A stretch of 32,553 bases of DNA from positions 1 through 32,553 of the forward strand of contig DATCDK010000095.1 of NCBI GenBank assembly GCA_036510735.1, read 5' to 3'. The notes beneath the pieces are model-generated. The model saw only the letters and a program-made list of their open reading frames with translations. It was not told the origin of the DNA and made no database searches. Positions 15,662 through 25,537 of this stretch are shown here, piece after piece. The DNA comes from PALSA-607 sp036510735 (GTDB lineage Bacteria; Actinomycetota; Actinomycetes; Acidothermales; Acidothermaceae). The position numbers were made by a program, and so were the translations under genes. The stretch's first letter is position 1. Every line of letters begins with the position of its first letter.

Positions 15662-18238
15662 ATGGACACCTACAAGCTGACCACCAAGAGCCAAGAGGCG
15701 GTTGCCGACGCTATTCGGCGGGCCGTTGCCGAAGGCAATCCGCACGTCGAGCCGGTGCATCTGCTGCTGGCGCTGGTGGGGCAGGCCGACGGTACCGCCG
15801 CGCCACTGCTTGAAGCCGTTGGAGTGTCGCTCAGCACACTTCGCGGCGAGGCCGACCAGATCACTGCGCGATTGCCGCGCGCTACCGGATCCACGGTGGC
15901 CGCGCCGGGCATGGACCGCCCGTCGATGCAGGTCATCAGCGCAGCGGCCAAGCGTGCGAGCGACCTCGGTGACGAGTACATCTCCACCGAACATCTCCTC
16001 GTTGGCCTGGCCGACGAAGGTGGCGAAGTCGCATCGTTGTTGCGCCGGCACGGTGCAACGTCGGAGACGCTGCTCGGTGCGTTCGAATCTGTCCGCGGCC
16101 ACGCGCGCGTCACCTCCCCCGACCCCGAGTCGACGTTTCAGGCACTGGAGAAGTACGGCGTCGATCTGACTGCCCGGGCACGCGGTGGCGAGCTCGACCC
16201 GATCATCGGCCGCGATACCGAGATCCGTCGGGTTGTGCAGGTGCTCGCGCGCCGCACGAAGAACAACCCGGTTCTCATCGGCGAGCCGGGCGTCGGCAAG
16301 ACTGCGGTCGTCGAGGGTCTCGCTCAGCGCATCGTCGCGGGCGACGTGCCCGAATCGCTGCGTGGCAAGCGATTGATCGCGCTCGACCTCGGTGCCATGA
16401 TCGCGGGCGCGAAGTACCGGGGCGAATTCGAAGAGCGGCTGAAGGCCGTGCTCAACGAGATCAAAAGCTCCGACGGGCAGGTCATCACCTTCATCGACGA
16501 GCTGCATACGGTCGTCGGCGCGGGTGCTGCTGAGGGCGCGATGGACGCCGGCAACATGCTCAAACCCATGTTGGCGCGCGGCGAGTTGCGCATGGTCGGT
16601 GCGACGACGTTGGACGAGTACCGCGAGCGCATCGAGAAGGATCCCGCTCTGGAGCGGCGCTTCCAGCCGGTGCTAGTTGGTGAGCCCAGCGTCGAAGACA
16701 CCATCGGCATTCTGCGCGGATTGAAGTCGCGCTACGAGGCGCACCACAAGGTGCAGATCTCGGACGCCGCGTTGGTGGCCGCAGCAACGTTGTCTGACCG
16801 CTACATCAGCGGCCGCTTCCTGCCGGACAAGGCCATCGATCTCGTCGATGAGTCGGCGTCGCGCCTGCGCATGGAGATCGACTCGTCGCCGGTCGAGATC
16901 GACGAGCTGCGGCGCGCAGTTGACCGGATGAAGATGGAAGAGCTTGCACTGGCGCACGAAGGCGACGCCGCCAGCCGCGAACGCCTCGAGCGCCTGCGGG
17001 CCGAACTCGCCGATCGCCAAGAGCAGCTCAGTGCACTCACCGCACGATGGGACATCGAGAAGGCTGGCCTCAACCGCGTCGGCGAACTGAAGCAAAGCCT
17101 CGACGACGCGCGCGGGCAGGCCGAACGCGCGCAACGCGACGGTGACTTCGAGACGGCGTCCCGATTGATGTACGCCGACATTCCGACGCTCGAGCGATCG
17201 CTTGCCGACGCCGGTAATGCCGAAGCCCGCGGCGCGATGGTGAAGGAAGAGGTCGGCCCCGATGACATCGCGGAGGTCGTCGGCGCATGGACAGGCATTC
17301 CTGCCGGCCGTCTTCTTGAGGGCGAGACCGGCAAGCTGCTGCGGATGGAGTCCGAGCTCGGCAACCGCTTGATCGGCCAAAAGCGAGCAGTGGCAGCAGT
17401 TTCTGATGCGGTGCGTCGTGCCCGGGCTGGCATCTCCGACCCTGATCGGCCGACCGGTTCGTTCCTGTTCCTTGGTCCGACCGGGGTCGGGAAGACCGAG
17501 TTGGCGAAGGCGCTCGCCGACTTCCTCTTCGACGATGAGCGCGCAATCGTGCGTATCGACATGAGCGAGTACTCCGAGAAGCACTCGGTCGCACGGCTTG
17601 TCGGTGCGCCACCCGGATACGTCGGCTATGAAGAGGGCGGGCAGCTCACGGAGGCCGTTCGTCGGCGTCCGTACTGCGTCGTACTGCTCGACGAAGTCGA
17701 GAAGGCTCACCCTGAGGTCTTCGACGTCCTGCTGCAGGTGCTCGACGCCGGCCGGCTGACCGATGGTCAGGGTCGTACGGTCGACTTCCGCAACACCATC
17801 TTGATCCTGACCTCGAACCTTGGCTCGATGTACCTCATCGATCCGACACTCGACGACGACACGCGTCGCGACGCAGTGATGTCACTCGTGCGTGCCACGT
17901 TCAAGCCTGAGTTCCTGAACCGCCTCGATGAGGTGATCCTGTTCGACCCGCTCGGCACCGATGACCTCACCCGAATCGTGGATCTGCAGATCGGCCGCCT
18001 ACAGGCGCGGTTGGCGGATCGGCGGCTCACGTTGTCGGTCACGCCAGCCGCATTGGAGTGGCTCGCGCTGACCGGCTTCGACCCGCTGTACGGCGCTCGG
18101 CCGCTGCGGCGGTTGGTGCAGACGGCGATCGGTGACCAACTCGCGCGCGGGTTGCTCTCCGGGGAGATCCACGATGGCGAAACGGTGTCGGTCGACGTTG
18201 CTGCGTCGAAGGACGGGCTCGACGTCCACGCCGCCTGA
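15662..18238 (+). CDS. clpB: Disaggregase ClpB (Hsp100)
   Basis: This 858-residue Hsp100 has an N-terminal Clp repeat domain (MDTYKLTTKSQEAVADAI and a second half near ISAAAKRASDLGDEYISTEHLLVGL). AAA-1 has Walker A GEPGVGKT (207-214) and Walker B VITFIDELH. A coiled-coil middle domain follows (about 400-525). AAA-2 has Walker A GPTGVGKT (605-612) and the pore loop GYVGYEEGG. It threads aggregated proteins through its hexameric channel together with DnaK. ATG 15662 follows GGGGAG and lies four bases after hspR; the upstream open frame has no ClpB similarity. No separate HAIR precedes it, so it is probably transcribed from the dnaK promoter. Confidence 0.97.
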   Translation: MDTYKLTTKSQEAVADAIRRAVAEGNPHVEPVHLLLALVGQADGTAAPLLEAVGVSLSTLRGEADQITARLPRATGSTVAAPGMDRPSMQVISAAAKRASDLGDEYISTEHLLVGLADEGGEVASLLRRHGATSETLLGAFESVRGHARVTSPDPESTFQALEKYGVDLTARARGGELDPIIGRDTEIRRVVQVLARRTKNNPVLIGEPGVGKTAVVEGLAQRIVAGDVPESLRGKRLIALDLGAMIAGAKYRGEFEERLKAVLNEIKSSDGQVITFIDELHTVVGAGAAEGAMDAGNMLKPMLARGELRMVGATTLDEYRERIEKDPALERRFQPVLVGEPSVEDTIGILRGLKSRYEAHHKVQISDAALVAAATLSDRYISGRFLPDKAIDLVDESASRLRMEIDSSPVEIDELRRAVDRMKMEELALAHEGDAASRERLERLRAELADRQEQLSALTARWDIEKAGLNRVGELKQSLDDARGQAERAQRDGDFETASRLMYADIPTLERSLADAGNAEARGAMVKEEVGPDDIAEVVGAWTGIPAGRLLEGETGKLLRMESELGNRLIGQKRAVAAVSDAVRRARAGISDPDRPTGSFLFLGPTGVGKTELAKALADFLFDDERAIVRIDMSEYSEKHSVARLVGAPPGYVGYEEGGQLTEAVRRRPYCVVLLDEVEKAHPEVFDVLLQVLDAGRLTDGQGRTVDFRNTILILTSNLGSMYLIDPTLDDDTRRDAVMSLVRATFKPEFLNRLDEVILFDPLGTDDLTRIVDLQIGRLQARLADRRLTLSVTPAALEWLALTGFDPLYGARPLRRLVQTAIGDQLARGLLSGEIHDGETVSVDVAASKDGLDVHAA

Positions 18239-18301
18239 CCACCGTCGCCACACCCCAACTACCGCCGTCCGCCCCATCTCCTTCATCGGTCGAGTGAAAA
18301 C

Positions 18302-19234
18302 CTAGTTGCTGAGAGCGGGCAGGTCGGTCAGGTAAGGCGGGTCGGACCCGGCGCGCGTGCACGCAACTGCCGACACGAGGACGGCGAACCGCAGCGCCTC
18401 CTCGACCTGCTCGGCACTTAATTGCGCAAGAGCCGAAATGTTCAGCAGCCCGGCCTCTTCGAGTGCGTGGAGAAGGCCGGCTGTAAAGGTGTCGCCGGCC
18501 CCGATCGTGTCGACCACCTCGACGTCGATGCCGCCGACGCCGACCTCGAGTCCTGACGGCAGTCGCGCTAAGGCGCCGTCCGCACTCCTGGTGAACACGA
18601 CCAGCGATGGGCCGCGCGTCGACCATTCGGCCAGCACGTCGGCATGGGAGCGATCCGGATACAGCCAGTTCACGTCGTCGACACTTGCTTTGACGATGTG
18701 CGCGAGACCGAGCCATCGCTCGACCGACTCTCGGTACACCCGTGGATCGGGACAGATCGTCGCGCGCACGTTCGGGTCGATCGACACCACGCGCTGCGAC
18801 CGCTCACGTCCAAGCATCGCTTCGAGGACGACGCCGCCGGGCGGCATGAGCAGCGCCATCGAACCTGCGTGCAGCGCGGTCACGGACGGATCGAACGCCA
18901 CAGGTAAATCGTTGGTGACCCACTGCCAGTCGGCTGTGTCGCGAAGATAGAAGCTGTAACGCGCACCGCCGTCCTCGCCGAGGTCAACGACCGCCATCGA
19001 ACTCTGCTCAGCAGCCTTGACCACGTACCGAACGTCAACACCATCGCCAACGAGTCGCTCGCGCAACCGCATACCGAAGGCGTCGCCGGAGATTCGGGCG
19101 AGCATGGATGTCGACGTGCTCAGTCGGGCCAGCGCAACCGCGGTGTTGGCAGGCGATCCCCCGGGCAATGCCCGCCATATCTCGCCATCGACCTGGACGA
19201 GATCGATCAGGGTTTCCCCGCACACCAAAATCAC
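18302..19234 (-). CDS. PfkB-family sugar kinase (fructokinase-like)
   Basis: This 310-residue ribokinase-type kinase opens MILVCGETLIDLV and has the first PfkB signature GGSPANTAVALARLS. The second signature is DTIGAGDTFTAGLL, whose aspartate D248 is the catalytic base in the GAGD anion hole. The GETLID start is typical of fructokinases. It would phosphorylate a sugar in the cytosol using ATP; fructose is likely but unproven. The GTG at 19234 has GGAGG six bases upstream. It follows the aminotransferase by 18 bases on the same strand and faces clpB across a 63-base gap in which I see no clear hairpin. Confidence 0.85.
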   Translation of the reverse strand: MILVCGETLIDLVQVDGEIWRALPGGSPANTAVALARLSTSTSMLARISGDAFGMRLRERLVGDGVDVRYVVKAAEQSSMAVVDLGEDGGARYSFYLRDTADWQWVTNDLPVAFDPSVTALHAGSMALLMPPGGVVLEAMLGRERSQRVVSIDPNVRATICPDPRVYRESVERWLGLAHIVKASVDDVNWLYPDRSHADVLAEWSTRGPSLVVFTRSADGALARLPSGLEVGVGGIDVEVVDTIGAGDTFTAGLLHALEEAGLLNISALAQLSAEQVEEALRFAVLVSAVACTRAGSDPPYLTDLPALSN

Positions 19235-19252
19235 CGACGACCTCCAGCGAGG

Positions 19253-20413
19253 CTAGGAAACGAGTTGGCCCAACCGAGAGATTGCTTCGATCAGCACTTC
19301 GTCGCGCTTGCAGAAAGCAAACCGCACCAGGGGACGTCCTGTCTCGATGTTGTCGTAGAACACCGAATGTGGAATTGCGACCACACCTGCGCGCTTGGGC
19401 AGGTCGCGGCAGAATGTCATACCGTCGTCGTAGCCGAGTGGCCGCACGTCGGCAGTGACGAAATACGTCCCGGCCGGCTTGAACACCGAAAACCCCACGG
19501 AAGCAAGCCCCGCACACAGCAGGTCGCGCTTACGCCGCAGGTCACTGGCCAGCGTGGCGTAGAACGAATCGTCGAGCCCTAGACCGACCGCCACCGCAGG
19601 CTGGAAGGGCGCGCCGTTGACATAAGTCAAGAACTGCTTGGTGGTGCGGACGGCGGCAACCAAGGCCCCGGGTCCCGTCACCCAGCCGACCTTCCATCCG
19701 GTCAGAGCGAACGTCTTGCCAGCTGATGAGATCGTCAACGTCCGTTCCCACATGCCTGGCAGCCTGGCAATCGGCACATGCTCACCGTCGTAGACCAAGT
19801 GCTCGTAGACCTCGTCGGTGACGACGTACAAGTCGTGTTCGATCGCCACCGAGGCGACTGCTTGCAGTTCCTCGCGGGTCAAGACGGTGCCGGTCGGATT
19901 GTGCGGCGAGTTCAGCAGAATGAGACGCGTACGGGAAGTGACCGCAGCGCGCAACCGCTCGACGTCCAGCCGGAAATCGGGTGCGTGCAACGTGACCGGC
20001 ACCCGCACGCCGCCGGCCATGACAATCGAAGCGACGTAAGAGTCGTAGTACGGCTCCAATGCGATGACTTCGTCGCCCGCGTCGACCATGGCAAGCATGG
20101 CCGCAGCGACCGCCTCGGTCGCGCCGGCCGTCACGAGCACTTCGGAATCGGGGTCGAGTTCGAGGTTGTAGAACCGCCGCTGATGTTCGGCGATGGCAAG
20201 ACGCAATTCCGGGACGCCGATCCCGGGCGGATATTGATTGCGCCCGGCCCAGATCGCATCGACCGCGGCCTGCTTGATGACATCCGGGCCGTCGACATCA
20301 GGGAAGCCCTGCCCGAGGTTGATGGAGCCAGTCTCCAGCGCGAGCGCCGACATCTCGGCAAAGATCGTGGTCCCGAGCCCTTGAAGGCGCGGAACTAACG
20401 GGTTGCCCGGCAC
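19253..20413 (-). CDS. PLP aminotransferase class I/II (DapC/KAT-like)
   Basis: This 386-residue fold-type I aminotransferase has INLGQGFPDVDGP and an N-terminal segment typical of the kynurenine aminotransferase and N-succinyldiaminopimelate aminotransferase group. It also has NSPHNPTGTVL, DEVYEHLVYDG, the PLP-binding lysine K233 in SSAGKTFALTGWKVGW, and the C-terminal arginine in RPLVRFAFCK. It probably moves an amino group between an amino acid and 2-oxoglutarate; DapC in lysine synthesis is one option, and sequence alone cannot decide. The GTG at 20413 has no Shine-Dalgarno; a TAGGCT hexamer seven bases upstream suggests a leaderless transcript. It is divergent from the SDR gene with only 33 bases between. 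Confidence 0.85.
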   Translation of the reverse strand: MPGNPLVPRLQGLGTTIFAEMSALALETGSINLGQGFPDVDGPDVIKQAAVDAIWAGRNQYPPGIGVPELRLAIAEHQRRFYNLELDPDSEVLVTAGATEAVAAAMLAMVDAGDEVIALEPYYDSYVASIVMAGGVRVPVTLHAPDFRLDVERLRAAVTSRTRLILLNSPHNPTGTVLTREELQAVASVAIEHDLYVVTDEVYEHLVYDGEHVPIARLPGMWERTLTISSAGKTFALTGWKVGWVTGPGALVAAVRTTKQFLTYVNGAPFQPAVAVGLGLDDSFYATLASDLRRKRDLLCAGLASVGFSVFKPAGTYFVTADVRPLGYDDGMTFCRDLPKRAGVVAIPHSVFYDNIETGRPLVRFAFCKRDEVLIEAISRLGQLVS

Positions 20414-20420
20414 GCCGGTC

Positions 20421-20426
20421 AGCCTA
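20421..20426 (-). promoter_or_regulatory. Candidate leaderless -10 of the aminotransferase gene
   Basis: TAGGCT on the minus strand lies seven bases before GTG 20413, in a 33-base spacer between divergent starts. It fits TANNNT. No -35 is evident, since that region is already inside the SDR gene. Confidence 0.35.
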
Positions 20427-20446
20427 GTGCTGGCAAGCTGGCGGCT

Positions 20447-21217
20447 ATGCCGATTGCACTAATTACCGGATCGACCTCAGGGATCGGCGCCGGATTCGCC
20501 GAGGCCTACGCCAAGCTCGACCACAATCTGGTGCTGGTGGCCCGCGACCGCGCCCGCCTCGAGGCCCAAGCCGCGACGCTTCACGAGCAGTGGCAAGTCG
20601 ACGTCGAGGTGCTGGTCGCCGACCTCGGCACCGATGCGGGGTGTGCAGCTGTGGAGGCCCGCGTTGCTAACGAAGACCAGCCCATCGACGTCCTGGTCAA
20701 CAATGCAGGCTTCGGGATGGGCCGCGACTTCCTGCACTCGGCTCTGGCCGACGAAGAACAACTGCTGCGGGTGATGGTCCGCGCACCGATGCGCATCACC
20801 AAAGCGGCGCTGCCCGGCATGCAGACGCGCGACAGCGGCACCATCATCACGGTCGCGAGCGTCGCGGGATTCCTCAACCACAGCACGTACGGCGCGGCAA
20901 AGGCATGGGCGGTGCGCTTCAGCGAAAGCCTTTCGCTGCTACTCGCCGGCAGCGGTGTACGCGCCATCGCGTTGTGCCCGGGCCTCGTCCACACCGAGTT
21001 CCACGAGCGGGGCGACGTCGACGTCTCGAACGCGCCGAAGTGGATGTGGCTGGACGTCGACCAAGTCGTCGACGCGTGCCTCGACGACCTGCGCCGCGGC
21101 AAGGCGGTCAGCATTCCGAGCCTTCGCTACAAGGTGATGGTCGGGGCCGGCCGGCTGGCCCCGGCAGCACTCGTCGCACGGGCCCGCAACCTCCGTCGCA
21201 CGAAGTCGAAGCGTTAG
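20447..21217 (+). CDS. Short-chain dehydrogenase/reductase
   Basis: This 256-residue classical SDR has the dinucleotide-binding TGSTSGIGAGFAEAYA, the VNNAGFGM strand end, a serine in TVASVAGF, and the catalytic pair Y148 and K152 in TYGAAK. The shape fits the NAD(P)H-dependent reductases of the DltE/YdfG-like group, but the substrate cannot be assigned. ATG 20447 has no convincing Shine-Dalgarno. It lies directly upstream of pyrE (11-base gap) and may be cotranscribed with it, though no pathway link is apparent. Confidence 0.85.
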   Translation: MPIALITGSTSGIGAGFAEAYAKLDHNLVLVARDRARLEAQAATLHEQWQVDVEVLVADLGTDAGCAAVEARVANEDQPIDVLVNNAGFGMGRDFLHSALADEEQLLRVMVRAPMRITKAALPGMQTRDSGTIITVASVAGFLNHSTYGAAKAWAVRFSESLSLLLAGSGVRAIALCPGLVHTEFHERGDVDVSNAPKWMWLDVDQVVDACLDDLRRGKAVSIPSLRYKVMVGAGRLAPAALVARARNLRRTKSKR

Positions 21218-21228
21218 GCTCCTGCGCC

Positions 21229-21765
21229 ATGAGCGACCGCGACGCACTGCTGCACGAAATCACGTCCAAGGCTGTCGTGCACGGAAAGGTGACGCTGAGC
21301 TCCGGCCGCGAGGCCGACTACTACGTCGACCTGCGACGCATCACACTCGACGCCGCGGCCGCGCCACTTGTCGGCTCGGTGATGCTCGACCTCACCGACG
21401 ACCTCGACTTCGATGCCGTCGGTGGCTTGACTCTCGGCGCCGATCCGGTCGCGACTGCGATGTTGCACACTGCCGCTAGCCGCGGACGCAAGCTCGACGC
21501 ATTCGTCGTCCGCAAAGAAGGCAAGGCGCACGGCCTGCAGCGCCGCATCGAAGGACCAGACGTAGCGGGACGGCGAGTGCTTGCGGTCGAGGACACCTCG
21601 ACGACGGGTGGGTCGGTACTGACTGCAGTGGAGGCACTGCGCGAAGCAGGGGCCGAGGTTGTTGGCGTGGCGGTGATCGTTGAACGCGGTGCAGCGGATG
21701 CGGTTGCCGACGCGGGGCTGCCGTATCGAGCCGCGTACTCACTCGCCGATCTCGGCCTTACCTAG
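21229..21765 (+). CDS. pyrE: Orotate phosphoribosyltransferase
   Basis: This 178-residue PyrE starts MSDRDALLHEITSKAVVHGKVTLSSGREADYYVDLR, the conserved orotate-binding N-terminus. It carries RKEGKAHGLQRRIEGP in the flexible loop and the PRPP-binding signature RVLAVEDTSTTGGS. It converts orotate and PRPP to OMP in pyrimidine synthesis and works as a cytosolic dimer. ATG 21229 gives the family's usual N-terminus; the longer open frame upstream overlaps the SDR gene. No Shine-Dalgarno is seen; TAGGCT at 21215-21220, which contains the SDR stop codon, lies eight bases upstream and could be a leaderless -10 element. Confidence 0.93.
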   Translation: MSDRDALLHEITSKAVVHGKVTLSSGREADYYVDLRRITLDAAAAPLVGSVMLDLTDDLDFDAVGGLTLGADPVATAMLHTAASRGRKLDAFVVRKEGKAHGLQRRIEGPDVAGRRVLAVEDTSTTGGSVLTAVEALREAGAEVVGVAVIVERGAADAVADAGLPYRAAYSLADLGLT

Positions 21766-21796
21766 GTTTCGTGGCGAGCATGGCGCGCTCGAGCTA

Positions 21797-21815
21797 ACTC
21801 AGCCTCCTGCTGAGT
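21797..21815. terminator. Hairpin between convergent pyrE and permease genes
   Basis: ACTCAGC (21797-21803) pairs perfectly with GCTGAGT (21809-21815) around CTCCT. It sits 31 bases after pyrE and covers the last codons of the opposing permease gene, so it could serve as a compact bidirectional terminator. There is no T-tract. Confidence 0.45.
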
Positions 21816-22650
21816 GATAGTGACGCAGGCTGTATCCCCACAGTCTGCGAGCGAGGAAGAACAGCACGAAGCCCACGACCGGCGACCAGTGCGCAAGCAC
21901 CGATGTCGCGCCGTGCTTTGGTGCGATGCCGAGGATGACCTCGACCGGGAAGTAGGCGACGAACGCGAGTGGCAGGACGAAGGTGAAGAGTCCCTGAACC
22001 GTCCTTGGCAAAATCGACAGTGGGTAGTTGCCGAACGTCGACATCAACTCATCAACCCATGACCCAAGAACCCGCGATCCCGGTGAACGCAGCAGCAGAC
22101 ATGACAGAGTCAACTGCACCGCAGCCTCGACGAGCATGCCGGCGACAACCGCCACGAGCACGTGGAGACCGAGCAGGACGGTCCAGTGCACGTGGATGAG
22201 CGCGAGCGCGACGCCGAGCGTCGAGAAACCGACGAGCAGATCGCCAATGGCGTTCACACTGAACTGGCTGAGTAGCAGCTGCATGAAGACAGGTAGCGGT
22301 CGCAAGAAGTAGCCGTCCATCCGACCCTCGTCGACGAGCAGCGGTATCCACGCGAAGTTGTAGAAGAACAGCACGTAGAGCCCGTGGGCGACCAGCCGCA
22401 TACCGACGATCAGCAAGACGCCGTCACTCGGAAAGCCGCCGAGGCCACCCTTGAACCTGGTGAGCAAGACGCTGACGAACATCAGCGTCGACGTCTGCCA
22501 GAGGATGCCGAACATGATCGAGGCGACGAAGTTTCCGCGGTACTCCAGCTGCGCGCGGAAGTTCAGCGCACTCACCTTGTAGACAACCCGCAGCGTGTGT
22601 CGCGCGCGTTTCGCCCGCAGCTGCACGGCCGATTCGGTAACTGCAGTCAT
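21799..22650 (-). CDS. ABC-2 type permease, second of pair
   Basis: This 283-residue integral membrane protein has about six helices. YKVSALNFRAQLEYRGNFVASIMFGILWQ at the N-terminus and ILPRTVQGLFTFVLPLAFVAYFPVEVILG near the C-terminus are typical of the DUF990-like ABC-2 permeases. It pairs with the preceding permease as a heterodimer and with the ATPase encoded first in the operon, so the three should form an exporter in the cytoplasmic membrane. The substrate is unknown. ATG 22650 lies four bases after the preceding stop; longer in-frame options up to 22764 lie inside the neighbour's coding region. Confidence 0.85.
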   Translation of the reverse strand: MTAVTESAVQLRAKRARHTLRVVYKVSALNFRAQLEYRGNFVASIMFGILWQTSTLMFVSVLLTRFKGGLGGFPSDGVLLIVGMRLVAHGLYVLFFYNFAWIPLLVDEGRMDGYFLRPLPVFMQLLLSQFSVNAIGDLLVGFSTLGVALALIHVHWTVLLGLHVLVAVVAGMLVEAAVQLTLSCLLLRSPGSRVLGSWVDELMSTFGNYPLSILPRTVQGLFTFVLPLAFVAYFPVEVILGIAPKHGATSVLAHWSPVVGFVLFFLARRLWGYSLRHYHSAGG

Positions 22651-22654
22651 GCCG

Positions 22655-23500
22655 TCAGCCGCCCTGCACCATGACTCGCCGGCCGGCGCGGCTCCATAGC
22701 CATCTCGAGAGGACAGCAACTGCGATGACCCACATTGCCTGTAGCGCAAGCTCACGACCGGCATGACTCATCGGAGTGCGACCAACGTAGAGCGAGAGCG
22801 GCACATTGATGCCGAAGCTAAACGGCAACCAAGTAGCGAACGTCAGCAGCAAGGCCGGCATCAATGGCAGCGGCACGAACACGCCCGACAACAGGTCCTG
22901 AATGAAGTAATACATGCGCACGATCGCGCTGTTGCTGACGAGCCAGAACATCGCGATGTCGACCAGCTGACCGAGGTAGTACAGCACCATCTGCCCGAGC
23001 AACAGGCTCGCTGCGAACACTGCTGCTCCGCTCGCGCCCCGCGGCGGCGCGATGATGTGAGCACGCAGCAAGACGATGTATCCGATCAGTGCCCAGAAGG
23101 CGCCGTAGATCATGTCGCCGGATTGCCGCCACATGTAGAACCTCGACGGCGAGATCGGCCGCAAGAACCAATACACGACAGTGCCTTCGCGGACCGCGAC
23201 GCTTAGACTGTCGCGCACGTTGAACGTGCGCGAGTTCCATCGAATGCGGGCGATCAGCAGTGCCATCAGCGAATACGTCAGCGTCTGGCGCAGCGTCAGC
23301 CCCGCTGCCACTTTCGTGTGGCTGAACACCGCAGTCCACAGCCGGTCGTAGAGATAGAGCTGTACGGCGAGCGTGACGGGAGCCACCACAAGCCGCACTC
23401 GATATGCGCGTTCATTCAGTAAGCCGATCCGAAGGATGCGCCATGAACGATGTGGGTGTGGAGTGTGCGTGACGGGGGTGCTGACCGGAACAGCCGTCAC
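22655..23500 (-). CDS. ABC-2 type permease, first of pair
   Basis: This 281-residue permease has about six membrane helices and belongs to the same DUF990-like group as its downstream partner. Its features include RIGLLNERAYRVRLVVAPVTLAVQLYLYDRLW at the start, RDSLSVAVREGTVVYWFLRPISPSRF in the middle and YFIQDLLSGVFVPLPLMP later. The phrase 'WFLRPI/YFLRPLP' occurs in both permeases at the same point, which supports a heterodimer from a duplicated gene. The GTG start overlaps the ATPase stop by four bases (GTGA), giving translational coupling. Confidence 0.85.
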   Translation of the reverse strand: MTAVPVSTPVTHTPHPHRSWRILRIGLLNERAYRVRLVVAPVTLAVQLYLYDRLWTAVFSHTKVAAGLTLRQTLTYSLMALLIARIRWNSRTFNVRDSLSVAVREGTVVYWFLRPISPSRFYMWRQSGDMIYGAFWALIGYIVLLRAHIIAPPRGASGAAVFAASLLLGQMVLYYLGQLVDIAMFWLVSNSAIVRMYYFIQDLLSGVFVPLPLMPALLLTFATWLPFSFGINVPLSLYVGRTPMSHAGRELALQAMWVIAVAVLSRWLWSRAGRRVMVQGG

Positions 23501-24558
23501 GCCGGACGTCGATCAGTGGATGTCTCGACGGCCCGCTGATCGCCGTCCCGTTCATCGCCGTCCTGCTCGTCGAGAGTGGAGAGATAGACGTCGCGCATCA
23601 CGTCTTCGAGGTTTGTTTCGACGACGCCGATGTTCACGACCGGAAAGCGTGAGATCAGGGCGCGCACGACGTCCTCGGGAGTGCTCGAACCGATCGGTGC
23701 GAGAACGGCCTGTATGCCGTCGTGGCTGACCACTTTGGTACCGGGCACCTCGAGTGCACCCACGGGCTCGGAGAATGTGACGTTCACGATCGGCTTGCCG
23801 CCGTGTGCACCCTTGAGTTCATCGAGAGTGCCGTCGAACATCAGCCGTCCGTGGTTGATGAGCAAGACTCGCTCACATAGGCGCGCCACCTCGGTCATGT
23901 CGTGCGTCGTCAGCACGATCGTGCGGCCGCGCTCTTCCACCTGCGATCGCAAGAACTGCCGCGTCTGCTCCTTCACCACGACGTCCATGCCGATCGTCGG
24001 CTCATCGAGGAACACGATCGACGGGTCGTGCAACATGGCACCGGCAATCTCGCAACGCACCCGCTGGCCGAGGGACAAGTGCCTGACCGGCGTGTCCCAG
24101 AATTCCGAGAGCTCGAGGATCGCGTCGAAGTCCGCAAGTTGACGGTCGTAGACGGCCTGCGGCACGTCGAAGATGTCGCGCAGGATTGCGAACGACTGCT
24201 TGACCGGCAGATCCCACCACAACTGGGTCTTCTGACCGAACACGGCGCCGATGTTGCGAGCATTCGCGATCCGGTCCCGATGCGGAACCCGCCCGTCGAC
24301 AAAGACCTCGCCCGCTGAGGGGGTGAGAACTCCCGTCAGCATCTTGATGGACGTCGATTTGCCGGCGCCGTTCGGACCGAGCAGGGCGACCAGCTCGCCC
24401 TTCTCGACAGTCATCGTCAGATCGTCGACGACGGTGCGGCGGTCGTGGAGGGGATCGATCAGCGAGCGAAACCCGGCGAATCGGCCCTCGTGCCGGCGGG
24501 CAATGGTGAACGTCTTCGTCAGACCACGCGTCACGATCGCTAGGTCGGCGTCACTCAC
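23497..24558 (-). CDS. ABC exporter ATPase
   Basis: This 353-residue nucleotide-binding subunit has Walker A GPNGAGKST, a Q-loop near GAVFGQKTQLWWDLP, signature LSLGQRVRCE, Walker B IVFLDEP and switch histidine in LTTHDMTEV. The QKTQLWWDLP stretch is typical of ATPases paired with DUF990-type permeases. About 120 residues after the ATPase core form an accessory domain, ending in a hydrophilic tail rich in Asp, Glu and Arg. It is the first gene of a three-gene exporter operon. GTG 24558 has GGAGG upstream with a nine-base spacer. It starts 56 bases after the DedA gene's stop on the same strand, so readthrough from dedA is possible. Confidence 0.92.
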   Translation of the reverse strand: MSDADLAIVTRGLTKTFTIARRHEGRFAGFRSLIDPLHDRRTVVDDLTMTVEKGELVALLGPNGAGKSTSIKMLTGVLTPSAGEVFVDGRVPHRDRIANARNIGAVFGQKTQLWWDLPVKQSFAILRDIFDVPQAVYDRQLADFDAILELSEFWDTPVRHLSLGQRVRCEIAGAMLHDPSIVFLDEPTIGMDVVVKEQTRQFLRSQVEERGRTIVLTTHDMTEVARLCERVLLINHGRLMFDGTLDELKGAHGGKPIVNVTFSEPVGALEVPGTKVVSHDGIQAVLAPIGSSTPEDVVRALISRFPVVNIGVVETNLEDVMRDVYLSTLDEQDGDERDGDQRAVETSTDRRPA

Positions 24559-24614
24559 CCGTGGTTGCCTCCGGATCCGCTACAAGGTCTGCGAGCCCGG
24601 CGCTACACGAGGCC

Positions 24615-25304
<690 letters not shown>

Positions 25305-25362
25305 GGCCCGAGGCTATCCAACCAACCTGGCTGCTTCCTGAACGCCAACCGCCCCCCACCGT

Positions 25363-25441
25363 CGGTTGATCACGTAAGGGGGGTGTGGGTGCCCCTCAAT
25401 AGGTGGGCGCACCTGTTGAAGTGATGGTTCGCCTAGCGCGA
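25363..25441 (+). repeat. Extragenic repeat element, copy A
   Basis: The copy runs from CGGTTGATCACGTAAGGGG to GGTTCGCCTAGCGCGA. Box GTTGATCACG is at 25365-25374. A first stem pairs AGGGG with CCCCT. A second stem is TCAATAGGTG (25396-25405), loop GGCG, CACCTGTTGA (25410-25419). Identity with copy B is very high across both ends and through GCGCACCTGTTGAAGTGA. It lies in the spacer between divergent dedA and fba, 96 bases before fba. Confidence 0.85.
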
Positions 25442-25537
25442 TGCACTGCTCGAGCGCCCGCAGACCTGAGCGCCACCCAATTGGCTGGATGCGGGATACT
25501 TGCCGCCCAAGCCCGCCACTGCCTCCGGAGTATCCAG

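Noticed and set aside
15431..16507. Long minus-strand frame opposite hspR/clpB
   Set aside because: Covers two certain genes on the other strand and reads as typical antisense translation.
25403..25537. N-terminal extension of Fba from GTG 25403
   Set aside because: It begins inside repeat element A, lacks similarity to aldolases, and ATG 25538 has its own Shine-Dalgarno.
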